A stretch of 64,000 nt of DNA from Lepidostoma basale (Eukaryota > Arthropoda > Insecta > Trichoptera > Lepidostomatidae): positions 1 to 64,000 of the forward strand of contig JAHDVF020000009.1 of the NCBI GenBank assembly GCA_022606425.2. The letters run 5' to 3'. Shown here one piece after another: positions 10,485 through 19,751 of this stretch (the first letter of the stretch is position 1; each line of letters opens with the position of its first letter). A program made the position numbers and the translations under genes. A model generated the notes under the pieces. The model did no database searches, was not told the DNA's origin, and worked only from the letters and a program-made list of their open reading frames with translations.

Positions 10485-11180
10485 TATATTAGAAATCGTA
10501 TTATTTATTGAATTAATCGAAATACTAACACTTTTTTGTAAGCATTCAATTTGATAGATAAGCTGATAAAACAAATTGCAATGATAACAATGAACTTCAC
10601 TAATAGAATCGCACAGGCTATTAGCTGTACATTTATATGCAGAGAGAGCAATTGAGCATTCTACATAAGATTTTTAGTTTCGTACTCCAGTTTCGTTCGT
10701 CGAAGCTATCAGAGCTGCGGAAAAGATTCTTTATTAGATCAAATTGGATTTTCACGTTGATTTGAATGATTGAAAATGTACAGTGCAACAAAAATTTTAA
10801 AGTAAAGAAAGCATGTTATATAAATAACAATAATATTTTAAATTTTAACATCTAATGTACCATTCATAATATATTAGCTGTTAAAATATAAAACGCTGTT
10901 TATGGTATCACAATTTAATATTTAATTTTAAAAATGTGACGGCTGTTTCGTCAACCTTTGTAATAGAGCACATCATTCTTAAACACAATAGTACGAAAAC
11001 AGACATAAAGGCCAGAATTGTCTGTACGTACTATAGCAAAAATATGGTAAAAAACGCTGGTAACACGATGTTAACAAAATAAGAGCGAAAAGAATTTTTA
11101 TCTATCGTTCTATGGACTATAGATAATATACTAAAAACTCTTACAAATAATAAAAAAAAAGAATTGAATAATCTAGATCT
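10485..11180. other. AT-rich non-coding DNA
   Basis: No ORF or repeat that I can assign. Confidence 0.35.
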
Positions 11181-11185
11181 GTTCG

Positions 11186-11396
11186 AACTAAAATGAAGAC
11201 CGAGGAAAACGTGACACGATCAAAAAAGTCAAATATTGAATGTCAGCTACGTGAAGAATCAGAGAAATCGACGCGCGTGCATGACACGATCTATGAATGT
11301 TGAGGAAGTGAGAGAAATATGTCAGGAAAGAAAAGTGTGGCAGTTCATTCTTTCTGCTTGCCCCTTCGAGGAGACGGCGTAATGGTTAGTTAGTTA
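11186..11396 (+). mobile_element. RTE LINE, 5'-truncated 3' end
   Basis: From GAACTAAAATGAAGACCGAG to GGTTAGTTAGTTAG. Encodes fragments of RPRKT, CMTRSMNVEEVREICQERKVW. No clear TSD. Confidence 0.8.
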
Positions 11397-11424
11397 GATA
11401 AATATGTGTGAGAAACCTGTGTTT

Positions 11425-11560
11425 ATAAACGTAAGTATTTGTTGTTTCTTGAACGATGATGCATAACTTAAATTAAATATAACGGAAACGTCTGTTTACT
11501 AAAATTATGACTTTGCTCTGATAATGTGAAACATGTTACTGCCATATAATATAACACATC
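11425..11560. repeat. Palindromic MITE, family M (copy c, decayed)
   Basis: Retains TTTGTTGTTTCTTGAACGATG, AACGTCTGTTTACT and TGTGAAACATGTTACTGCC. The second arm is largely lost. Confidence 0.5.
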
Positions 11561-12235
11561 ATTATTCAACACTTAACAGTACCAAAGCAGAAGTCGGGGA
11601 TTGTTTGTACGTAATATTTTCTAGCTGGTAACATAATGGAAAGAAAATAAGAGCGAAAAGAGTTTTTATCTAACGTTCTTGTGTTTAGTTATTGTTTACT
11701 GAATAAAGTTACTCGTTTAAGTGAGAAACTACTACATAACGCTGAAATTCTTCATAATAATTGTTTGTTAGGCGAATATCTTCTCAAGAAATTTCACTTA
11801 TTCCGAGACCCCTCGGAGTTTGAGAGTTTCGAGCTAGTTTGGCGCAAAGTTCTAGAATTTTTTTTATTGTGCTAAAAATTGTAAAGACCCCTCACGGAAG
11901 CTAATTCCAGTCTGCATGAGCCGAAGACGGAGGCTACACGAGTTATTATAGCGGAAAGAAAAGGAAGGCGCCTCTTCCGTCGCCTCCCCGCCGAGAAATG
12001 AAATGTAAATCTAAAATGTTCCGAAAGACGGAGTACGTGAGAGAGAACAGAATAGAAGCGAAATATATTTAGTAAGACGGTCTGCTTCATTTAGAGTGCA
12101 GACTTGAGAAGCTTCAAACGATACAATTCAAATAACAAATTGAATTAAGACACATCTACACACTGTCTACAGGCAGATACTGGTAGACAACGAAATAATA
12201 AAATAAATAATTACACAAAAAAAAATTCAAATCAA
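11561..12235. other. Non-coding; frames at 11681-11875 and 11872-12090 not called
   Basis: The 64- and 72-codon frames contain no recognisable domain. The stretch 11920-12000 is GC-richer (GGAAGGCGCCTCTTCCGTCG). Confidence 0.3.
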
Positions 12236-12414
12236 AACGTCAAATAAAGATATTCATATAGGCAAAAACTCGAATGTCATCATGATAAAGTACGAGAATA
12301 TTTTGAATACAAGAGAGTGAGAGAGGAATACTTTTTTGAATTTTGTTCTGATTCTGAATCAAATTTAGACTTTTTTCTGATTATTTTATGTGGGAAAAAA
12401 AAGCAGAACAATTT

Positions 12415-12690
12415 TGTTTTGACGAATTTTTATGAATTAAAACACTGTTTTTTCCACTTATGAGTTTATTTTTCTCGACATGTTTCAAAGGCTTTTACAC
12501 CTTCATCATCGGGAGAACGATATAAGTTTATGTCGTTCTCCCGATGATGAAGGTGTGAGCCTTCGAAACATGTCGAGAAAAATAAACTCAAAAGTGGAAA
12601 AAAACAGTGTTTTAATTCATGAAAAATTGTCGTTATGGAATTCCACAGTGTTAACGGCTTAAGTTTATCTAAAATCAAGTTGGTATTGTT
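12415..12690. repeat. Hairpin repeat, family H (best copy B)
   Basis: A full foldback. The left arm runs ATGAATTAAAACACTG, TTTTTCCACTTATGAG, TTTTTCTCGACATGTTTC, CACCTTCATCATCGGGAGAA; the right arm is its inverse with GAAACATGTCGAG at 12563-12575. The outer right end is GGAATTCCACAGTGTTAACG. The core reads TTCTC-CCGATGA-T-GAAGG-loop-CCTTC-GAAAC-ATGTC-GAGAA, with TTCTC and GAGAA also able to pair. The overlapping frames at 12466-12678 and 12480-12662 are by-products of the palindrome. Confidence 0.88.
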
Positions 12691-12708
12691 AATTATGACA
12701 TTTTACGT

Positions 12709-12794
12709 CTTCTTCTTCTTCTCCTTATAGACCTTTGGTCTCTTCCTGAAATCAGGCTAAGCTCTCTTGGGAGGTTGACTCCCAGCTATCTCTC
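12709..12794 (-). mobile_element. 86-bp LINE 3' fragment with TSD
   Basis: Flanked by ACATTTTACGT at 12698-12708 and 12795-12805, an 11-bp target duplication. Its minus-strand end is a (GAA)n-like tail (CTTCTTCTTCTTCT on plus). The few codons present do not identify the family; a similar GAA-rich tail ends the LINE fragment at 50797-51030. Confidence 0.7.
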
Positions 12795-12949
12795 ACATTT
12801 TACGTGTGTGATGAAAATGATTTACATTTAAAATTACAACTTATTATTGATTACGATTTTACAGTAAACCAAGATTATAAAGGGAAGAAAATCTTTACTT
12901 CCTTTAAAATTTAAGGGGTGCAATTAGTAAAGAATAATTAGTACACATA

Positions 12950-13235
12950 TTAACATACTCGTATTTATTGTTTCTGGAACAATGCTGTAAAACTCCATAT
13001 TAAATAATTAATACGAATGAAAACGCATGTATTGTAGAAGTTTAGTTATATTTTATCTGAATGATATGTTTCGCCTGTCTAAGGCATTGTCGAATATGAT
13101 TAACATTTCATGTTTGCATCACGTGTCATGCACGCTTTAGACAAGCGAAATATGTCATTCAAATAATATGGTATATAATAAAACTTCTAGAAACAGAGGT
13201 TTTCATTCATATGATATACACATATTAATTATTTA
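12950..13235. repeat. Palindromic MITE, family M (copy d)
   Basis: Left end TTTATTGTTTCTGGAACAATG and AAAACTCCATATTAAATAA, then ATTAATACGAATGAAAACG. The centre has TCGCCTGTCTAAGGCATTG and the inverse CTTTAGACAAGCGAAATATG. The centre is enlarged by extra sequence (TTGCATCACGTGTCATGCA). Confidence 0.75.
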
Positions 13236-13480
13236 ACGAACTAACTAACCATCATGCCGTCTCGCCGAAGGGGTAGGCAGAAATAATGAACTTCCATACT
13301 GCTCTTTCTTGACATACTTCTTTTGTTCCTCAACATTCATACATCGTGTCATGCAAGCACGTCAGTTTCTCCGACTCCTCAAGTGACCGACATTTAATAA
13401 TTGATTGACTTGATCGTACCACGTTTTACTCGGTTTTCATAATTTCTTTTTCCATTTACATCGTTAACACATTTTTTATA
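13236..13480 (-). mobile_element. RTE LINE, 5'-truncated copy
   Basis: Minus strand. The tail (CGAACTAACTAACC on plus) is followed by the conserved GCCGTCTCGCCGAAGGGG and then codons for the MNVEE region and the WYDQVNQ region. Frameshifted. Directly abuts the family M copy at 12950-13235. Confidence 0.8.
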
Positions 13481-13484
13481 ACTG

Positions 13485-14212
13485 ATTCTAAATTGATTAT
13501 CACAAGTAGAATTAATTTAAAATTTCATAAAAATCTACGAAATAATTATATTTTTACACATAAAGCGATACAAACTAAAAAAAATATAATGCTGTGTTAG
13601 TATGACGCTGAATAATTTTACTTCATGCGAAAAAATTATTATATTCATAATTAGATAAATGCAAATACAAAAGATATAATGTTTTATACAGAATTACGTA
13701 AAAAAAATCATTTAAATCTCAACACGTTTATTTAATAAAATTAAGTTTTCCTAAATAACCTTAACACACCGATCGAAGTACAGCAAAAGAGAGCGCACAG
13801 GCTGAAATGTAGCTGTTTATTTTCTCTCCGATAGGAAAACTTATCATCCAAAGCCCGTTCCCATTTCCGGAAAATGTAGGACTTCAAAGCATCAGCCAGG
13901 ATATCCCCCCATTGGCTAGTTGCTGAAAAATGTTCGAGAGGCTCTTTCAAACAGGAAATACAACCTGAATCATCAGAAGCTCCGGCGATGCCACTGGGGG
14001 TTGAAATATACTAAGGGAATTTTAAGTGGAAACGGATCGTGTGTTTCTCTTCAGGTAAGTTCATTACTTGGGTCTTAAAGAGGATTAGGCACAACAATAA
14101 AAGAGTATTAACATTTTATTAAGAGGTAATAAAATACATTACTAACTCACTCTTTTTTAGTAATGGAGATAAGGTAAAGATGTTGAGAACATAACCAATT
14201 TATATAAGGAAC
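13485..14212. other. Non-coding; no gene recognised
   Basis: The minus-strand frame at 13741-13950 (69 codons) has no recognisable motif. Otherwise AT-rich. Confidence 0.3.
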
Positions 14213-14223
14213 ATAACATAGTA

Positions 14224-14779
14224 AACTGACGAACTAACTAACTAACCATCACGCCGTCTCCCCGAAGGGGTGGGCAGAAAGAATGGACTGCCACACTTTT
14301 CTTTCCTGACATATTTCTCTCGCTTCCTCAACATTCATACATCGTGTCATGCACGCGCGTCGATTTCTCTGACTCCTCCCATGGCCGACATTCAATATTT
14401 GATTTATTTGATCGTGCCACGTTTTCCTCGGTCTTCCTCTAATTCTGGTTCCATTTACATCATTAACATATAATTTTTTTACCATTCTTTCTTCATTCAT
14501 TCTTTCCATATGTCCAAACCATCTTAATGATCCTTTCATTATTTTGTTCATGACACCATCATTCGCACCGCATTCACTTCTTATATTTTCATTCGACACT
14601 CTATCATACACAGAATATCCTCACATTCGTCTAAGAGATCTCATTTCTACTGCATTTATTCTACTTTCATCCTTTTTTGCCAGTTCCATGCTTCGCTTCC
14701 ATACATAAGGGTCGGTAGAAGAACACCATTGTGCACTGCCATTCTAGCTTTTTTTGGATAGTTTGTATATATTTTGGAT
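14224..14779 (-). mobile_element. RTE LINE, long 3' copy with 11-bp TSD
   Basis: Flanked by ATAACATAGTA at 14213-14223 and 14780-14790. On the minus strand it reads through ARMAVHNGVLLPTLMYGSEAW, a one-base loss near QKKDESR, then a 120-codon open frame (14249-14611) with YDRVSNENIRSECGANDGVM, RWFGHMERMNEERM, GRPRKTWHDQINQ and the FGETA stop. This segment lies downstream of the reverse transcriptase in RTE-type ORF2, so the copy has no catalytic domain. Confidence 0.9.
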
Positions 14780-15076
14780 ATAACATAGTACTTACTCTTA
14801 TAATTAATATAGAGTAATAAATGATTGAATAATTACATAAAAATATCGTTATAAATAAAATTTGGTGGTGCAAGCAAATCTTCAAAAAAATTACTTATAA
14901 AATAAACTAATGTAAGATTTTTAATTTGTTTTCATCTATAAAAGTTAAATAAGATCAAAAATGCATTATTGATTAAATGTATTTTATTTAATTAAATGTA
15001 ATGTATTTTATTTTTTCGTGGATTTTAACATCTACATACATACAAATAAATTTTAGATAGATTGAATATATTAATA

Positions 15077-15362
15077 GATCACTAAGATGGTTCGGGCACA
15101 CGGAAAGAATAAATGAAGAAATAATGCTTTATGCTACAACTAGAAAACTAGAAATGGAGGAAGACCAATGAAAACGTGGCACGATCTAATCACAATATCA
15201 TTAATCAATCAATTTATAAACGTCGGTCGGAGTCGGAGAAATCGGCGTGCGTGCAAGACACAATGTAAGAATGTTGAGGAAGCGAGATAAATATGTCACT
15301 ATAGAAAAGTGTGGGTGTCCATTCTTTCTGCCTACCCCTTCGGAGAGATGGCGTGATGGTTG
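15077..15362 (+). mobile_element. RTE LINE, decayed copy, imperfect TSD
   Basis: From AGATCACTAAGATGGTTCGG to GGCGTGATGGT. Near-identical flanks ATATATTAATA (15066-15076) and ATATATTAGTA (15363-15373) differ by one base and are a likely target duplication. It has an insertion of ATCAATCA-like sequence and several frameshifts. Confidence 0.75.
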
Positions 15363-15399
15363 ATATATTAGTAAATTTTTTAATATTTTAAATGTAATA

Positions 15400-15783
15400 C
15401 AAAATACGATAGAATCTTAAATGCCGATTATAAGAAAGGAATGTGGAGCGGAATAAGGTATTATGAACAAAATTATGAAAATATCGCTGCGTTGGTTCGG
15501 ACATATGGAGCGCATGGATGGAAAAAGAATGGTTAAGAATGTAGTATACGTTAGTGATGTAAATGGAGTACGGAGTCGAGGCAGACCGAGGAAAATACGG
15601 CATGACCAAATTAATCAAATTTTAAAGGTTGGTCATGTTAGAAGTCGGAAGAAGCTACGTGCGTGTATGACTCGCTTTATGAATGTGGAGGAAGCTAGAG
15701 AGGTGTGCCAGGATAGAGTAGTGCGGCGGTCCATTCTCTCTGCCTAACCCTACGGGGAAACGGCGTGATGGTTTGTTGTTTAA
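15400..15783 (+). pseudogene. RTE LINE, subfamily B, ORF2 C-terminal piece
   Basis: An open 94-codon frame at 15463-15747 reads MNKIMK, RWFGHMERMDGKRMVK, GRPRKIRHDQINQILKVGH, CMTRFMNVEEAREVCQ, ending RRSILSA and TAA. Relative to the majority subfamily it has MDGKRM for MNEERM and SDVNGVRSRGR for NDVNGTRNRGR. The tail is GGTTTGTTGTTT, not TTAG. Same subfamily at 58012 and 42890. No domain with known catalysis remains. Confidence 0.85.
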
Positions 15784-15784
15784 A

Positions 15785-16244
15785 TATAATATGGATTAAC
15801 GACTGAGTTCACAGTTCGAAAGATTTCAGAATTATTTCATTCCATCCAATCATTTTACAAATTCTGCCGTAAATCTTTTGTGCAAACCTCATTAACAAAA
15901 TAAAGGGCGCAATCAATAGTCGCCCTAGTCGAGGGCCCGCCCCCTCGCGCCCGCCCTCAACTACAAATAAAGTAATGTGACAATAAAACAAAGCGATATT
16001 TGTCCCCATCAAAACTGACGCAAATCCCCGCTTAGCCGGATACAGTATTCGGATTTGAGCCTTCAACCGGGAAGCCCGAGTCGCTTTGGATTTTCATCGC
16101 CGGGGATCGAGCCGGGACGGGACGTTGGTACCTGTGAAATCCCAATCCACGTAACAAATGGCCCAGCTCCCGGGACGGCGATATTATACAGTTATGTTCA
16201 CAAATCTCCATTCAGAGTAAAATAAGTCACCCATCGCGCGCAAA
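15785..16244. other. Non-coding; GC-rich patch 15900-16190
   Basis: GGGCCCGCCCCCTCGCGCCC and GCCGGGGATCGAGCCGGGAC stand out from AT-rich flanks. The 85-codon minus-strand frame has no known domain. Confidence 0.3.
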
Positions 16245-16340
16245 GAGTTCCGCGTTTGTGCTTTATGGGTGTCCTTACGCCTTTCTAATGCACCGTGGAA
16301 TATGATTGATGCGTCACGCATGGATTATTGTTATTTCTTA

Positions 16341-16818
16341 AGTGGGTGATAGACGGGCGAGCAAGTACGCGTACTTATGGCTCGACGACCTTTTTCGCTC
16401 GTGTGTCACCGTAAGTACGCGTACTTTAAAACCGCCGAGTAAGTTCGTCGGCGATCCAACCGGTTTGAAATCTTACTCGTTGCTCGTCTTGGCTCGTACG
16501 TGTGGCAGCACTGCGAGCCGCGAGCCGCCGTTTTGTTTCGCCAGTCCGTGGACGCGCACGCTTGTTTTTGAAATGTAATACGATATAATTCCTAAATAAC
16601 ACAAAGCTTCTTCAGTGGACGACATCGCGATACGGTATGAGTAAGTTGGCGCGTGTATCGCCGACGTCGAGTCAAGTAAGTTCGCGATCTTAAAAACCGC
16701 AGACTTTAAGTTCGTACGTCTATCACCACAAGTTGGCGCGTGTATCGCCGACGTCGAGTCAAGTAAGTTCGCGATCTTAAAAACCGCAGACTTTAAGTTC
16801 GTACGTCTATCACCCCCT
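16341..16818. mobile_element. PIF/Harbinger-like MITE inside the tandem array
   Basis: Terminal inverted repeats AGTGGGTGATAGACG and CGTCTATCACCCCCT (one mismatch) are flanked by TTA on both sides (16338-16340, 16819-16821). The neighbouring tandem units show the uninterrupted target TTTCTTACACTT. A 3-bp TWA-type duplication with a short TIR fits PIF/Harbinger. There is no transposase; the frames at 16342-16578 and 16473-16835 are incidental, although the latter shows an internal peptide repeat caused by the DNA duplication at 16642-16815. GC-richer than its surroundings. Confidence 0.82.
16642..16815. repeat. Direct duplication of ~85 bp inside the MITE
   Basis: AGTTGGCGCGTGTATCGCCG through CTATCACC occurs twice (from about 16642 and 16731), separated by a few bases. 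The two copies are almost identical, and the second one carries the real MITE end. Confidence 0.85.
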
Positions 16819-17340
16819 TTACACTTATAAAACAATAGCTGACAACAACGAGAATAGTTTCAAGTATAGATCTAGATCTAGGTACAAAAAGGAGTTCCGC
16901 GTTTGTGCTTTATGGTTATCCTTACATTTTTCTAATGCACCGTGGAATGTGATTGATGCGTCTTGCAAGGATTTTTGTTATAATAAAACAATAGCTGACA
17001 ACGAGAACAGTTTCAAGTACTGATCTAAGTACAAAAAAGAGTTCCACGATTTTGATTTATGGTTGTCCTAACACCTTTCTAATGCACCGTTGAATGCGAT
17101 TAATGCGTCACGCAAGGATTATTGTTATTTCTTACACTTATAAAACAATAGCGAACAAGAAGTAGAATAGTTTCAGGTACAAAAAAGAGTCCCGCGTTTG
17201 TGCTTTATGGTTGTCCTAACACCTTTCTAATGCACCGTGGAATGTGATTGATGCGTCACGCAAGGATTATTGTTATTTCTTACACTTATATAGCTGACAA
17301 CAACGAGAATAGTTTCAAGTATAGATCTAGATACAAAAAA

Positions 17341-17487
17341 GAAGAACAATCGACGAGCGTGATTGTCACGGTGTGTGAATGTAGAAGGGGCGCGAGAATT
17401 ATGCCAGGATAGAGCAACGTGGCGATTCATCCTCTCTGCCTACCCCTCCGGGAAACGGCGTGATGGTTAGTTAGTTAGTTAGTTAGT
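17341..17487 (+). mobile_element. RTE LINE, subfamily C, short 3' end
   Basis: From AGAACAATCGACGAGCGTG to GGTTAGTTAGTTAGTTAG. Shares TGTGTGAATGTAGAAG, GCCAGGATAGAGCAA and CCCCTCCGGGAAACGG with the copy at 55667-55993. Inserted at the end of the fourth tandem unit. Frame broken. Confidence 0.82.
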
Positions 17488-17489
17488 CT

Positions 17490-18040
17490 ATAATATTATA
17501 CTCGTATAAGCATGTATTCCTATAGTGTTGAATCGAGGATTAAGGTAAAGCGCGATATCTGTATATTCTGTGTAAATAGTAGGTAATAAATTATAAGCGA
17601 AATTGAAATATCACACCGTCAAGAGATGTACAAATTTACGTGCACAACTGTATAGGGCACAGCACGGTCTGCTCATTCGTATCCAGATTCACACATCCCT
17701 AGATTGCGGAAGCTTACTTATTCATCTGATGCTCGTTTTGAATGTGTTTAAGAGAAAGATGAGCGCCGAGCCGAGAAAAGAAAAGAAAAGGTGAAGACCT
17801 GAATGGGAGAGCTACGCGCGGCTATGGAAAACGTAATTCCAACGGAGTATACATATTGCAGGGCGAAGTAAGCCAATAGAGAGTACGCAAAATAAGTTTC
17901 GCTCCTCCGTAAGCTTCGCTGAATTAGGAACAATGCTAGAATGCCCGAATACGATAAAGAAAGCAATAATTCAAACTAAACAACATTTACAAAGGATTTT
18001 AAAAACTCGCGTACTTTGATTTTATATTCTTTTTAATCAA
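17490..18040. other. Non-coding; no gene recognised
   Basis: Short frames at 17603-17794 and 17748-17966 overlap on opposite strands and carry no motif. Confidence 0.3.
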
Positions 18041-18044
18041 TTCA

Positions 18045-18340
18045 AGGCATTAAAACTGTGGAAGTCCATAAGGACGCTTTTTAAAAAAATTAATAAAATC
18101 ACAAAATACATTCGTCGGAAGATCGAAGTGTGCGCGGGATGCCTATTGGTGGCGATGAGGTTCGCAATCCATCGAGCGAAAAGAGAAGGATGAGGTACAG
18201 CATCGGTTAAAGTGTGGCAGGTCCATTCTTTCTGCCTACCCCTTCGGTGAGACGGCAAGGTGGTTAGTTAGTTAGTTATGAATTTAAACAGTGTTACATT
18301 TATTTTTCTCGATATGTTCTGAATGTGTTTTAATTCATAC
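18045..18340. repeat. Family H hairpin (copy F) split by an insertion
   Basis: The left part (AAGGCATTAAAACTGTGGAA, CCATAAGGACG) and right part (ATGAATTTAAACAGTG, TTTATTTTTCTCGATATGTT, GTGTTTTAATTCAT) are the two halves of a family H copy. The RTE-tailed element at 18090-18280 sits between them. Confidence 0.6.
18090..18280 (+). mobile_element. RTE-tailed non-autonomous element (copy 2)
   Basis: Same chimera as 6092-6651: GATCGAAGTGTGCGCGGGAT, TGCCTATTGGTGGCGATGAG, GCGAAAAGAGAAGGATG, then AAAGTGTGGCAGGTCCATTC and the RTE 3' end with (TTAG)n. It lacks the 370-bp 5' extension seen in the 6 kb copy. Confidence 0.75.
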
Positions 18341-18349
18341 AAAAATCCC

Positions 18350-18500
18350 CACCTTATTTTGTTTTATCGAACCAATTGATTTTGCTCCAGTCGGAGCTTT
18401 ATCAGCGGTTCAGAGCAGTTGGTTTTTGTAACACATGAAGAAGCTCCGGCGAAAGCTAAACCGGTTGGTGTAATAACAGACTACACAAGTATTTTAAATT
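18350..18500. repeat. Hairpin repeat, GCTCCGG/ACCGGTTGG type
   Basis: Two inverted arms. The minus arm reads CTGATAA-A-GCTCC-GACT-GGAGC-AAAATCAATTGG; the plus arm reads ATGAAGA-A-GCT-loop-AGC-TAAACCGGTTGG. Relatives are at 30505-30605 and 32725-32785. No coding role. Confidence 0.65.
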
Positions 18501-18630
18501 TAAAATTTATTTTTAATAATGTCACACCTGAGTTAAGAGTTGTACGATACTATATACAATATTTAAAGCAAAATTACTGTAAGACAAACTTATAAAACGA
18601 AGAAACTATGATAAATATCCAAAAATCTTA

Positions 18631-18868
18631 CTAACAAACCATCACATCGTCTCTCCGAAGGGGTAGGCCGAAAGAATAGATCGATATATATCTCTCCCGC
18701 TTCCTCAACGACATGCCTCTCTCGCTTCCTCAACGTTCATACATCGTGTCATGCACGAACGTTGATTTATCAGTGCCTCACGTACCAGATATTTAATATT
18801 TTATTGATTTGATGATGCCACGTTTTCCCCGGACTTCTTTTTCTAGTTCCGTTTACATCGTTTACATA
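18631..18868 (-). mobile_element. RTE LINE, decayed copy
   Basis: Minus strand, tail CTAACAAACC on plus, then TCGTCTCTCCGAAGGGGTAG. CTTCCTCAACG occurs twice (near 18691 and 18731), pointing to a small internal duplication. Ends near TTCCGTTTACATCG. Confidence 0.75.
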
Positions 18869-18936
18869 AAATATTAATATCTATAAAAAAATATTTTGAT
18901 TATAATTGTGACACAATAATTATGTACGCTTAATTT

Positions 18937-19222
18937 GAAGATCGCGCGAGGAACACCAGAATAAGAGAGATATGTGAGGTTGAGGATATTATAAGATGGA
19001 GCAGACAGCGAAAAAGGGACTGGTACGGTTATGTTAAAAAAATGGACACCACCAGTCTCCCCTATATTGCATTGCATAATCTGCCTTATGGGACTCGTCC
19101 TCGTGGAAGACCTCCTAAATAGATAGTAGAAGGACAGCTGGGAATCTACCTCACAAGAGGAGCAACACTCTGGAGAACAGACCACATAGGTCTTCAACAA
19201 GAAAAAAGAAGCTTAATTTGAA
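18937..19222 (+). pseudogene. RTE-like LINE (second lineage), ORF2 C-terminus
   Basis: Plus-strand frame: RIREICEVEDIIRWSRQR, RDWYGYVKKM, TRPRGRPPK then an in-frame TAG, followed by LTRGATLWRTDHIGLQQEKR and TGA. The order RW-x-R, W--H/Y-V--M, GRPPKRW is typical of the C-terminal end of RTE-type retrotransposon proteins. Related in plan to 46846-47155, but clearly not the (TTAG)n family. One stop codon, otherwise open. Confidence 0.7.
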
Positions 19223-19224
19223 AT

Positions 19225-19750
19225 GGAACTTAAGTATTATAAAAATAAGCATTTCATACAGAGGAATCTAAAAGCTAAATGATAACTTAAAAGCGCCTGG
19301 AGCCCGGTCGTAAGAAATGCAAAGAGCATTCAGCGCAAAATAAACAGTAAACAGCGTCACGTTGTACATTCAATAAAAATCTCTTGTACTGGAATAGAAA
19401 GGGTTCGCAAGGAGACACTTAAAAAGATAATGCGAAGCTTTTCTTCGGCTAAATATCGCCGAGAATGTTCCCGCCGACCGGATAAGCATTTATACATGAG
19501 CGACACTGGCGCTAACGTTCGACTTCCGTTAGCATTAACGGGTTTGTCGGGGGAAGTGGTTCGTTCGTTTTTCTTCCCGCTTTGCCGGCGGCCATTCTAC
19601 GCGGATTTGTTCCTTTTTCAGTCCGAGCATTGGAAGCACGTTTTTTTAAGCGTCCATCGAATGTATTGTTCGATTTGGGGATTTCCTACTGGATCGGAGA
19701 AGACGACTTCTAAGCATGTGCCCGGCGATTTATTGATAGAACATTCATAA
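19225..19750 (+). other. Unassigned DNA with a 106-codon open frame
   Basis: The frame at 19430-19750 is GC-richer than its flanks but shows no domain, signal peptide or repeat I recognise. I regard it as probably non-coding. Confidence 0.25.
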
Positions 19751-19751
19751 G

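Larger units (their letters stand above)
12240..12925 (+). repeat. Dispersed repeat Q, split by two insertions
   Basis: Q blocks are found at 12250-12416 (TGTCATCATGA, ATTTTGAATACAAGAGAG, TTTTGTTCTGAT) and at 12806-12925 (GATTTACATTTAAAA, AAGAAAATCTTTACTT, GGGGTGCAA). Between them sit a family H hairpin (about 12417-12690) and an 86-bp LINE fragment (12709-12794) with its own TSD. The order is therefore Q first, then the two insertions. Confidence 0.6.
16245..17340. repeat. Tandem array, four ~150-bp units
   Basis: Units start at about 16245, 16892, 17039 and 17187. Each runs GAGTTCCGCGTTTGTGCTTT, CCTTTCTAATGCACCGTGGA, GATTGATGCGTCACGCAAGG, ATTGTTATTTCTTACAC, AAAACAATAGCTGACAAC, AGTTTCAAGTA and ends ACAAAAA. 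The first unit is interrupted by the MITE at 16341-16818. Unit lengths vary from deletions. No coding role is apparent. Confidence 0.88.

Noticed and set aside
12466..12678. Open frames on both strands over the family H hairpin
   Set aside because: They mirror each other because the DNA is a palindrome; no independent evidence of coding.
15900..15955. CpG-island promoter
   Set aside because: Short GC-rich patch without a downstream gene; composition alone does not support a promoter.
16473..16835. 120-codon frame with an internal peptide repeat
   Set aside because: It lies across a MITE end and a DNA duplication; the peptide repeat follows from the duplicated DNA.
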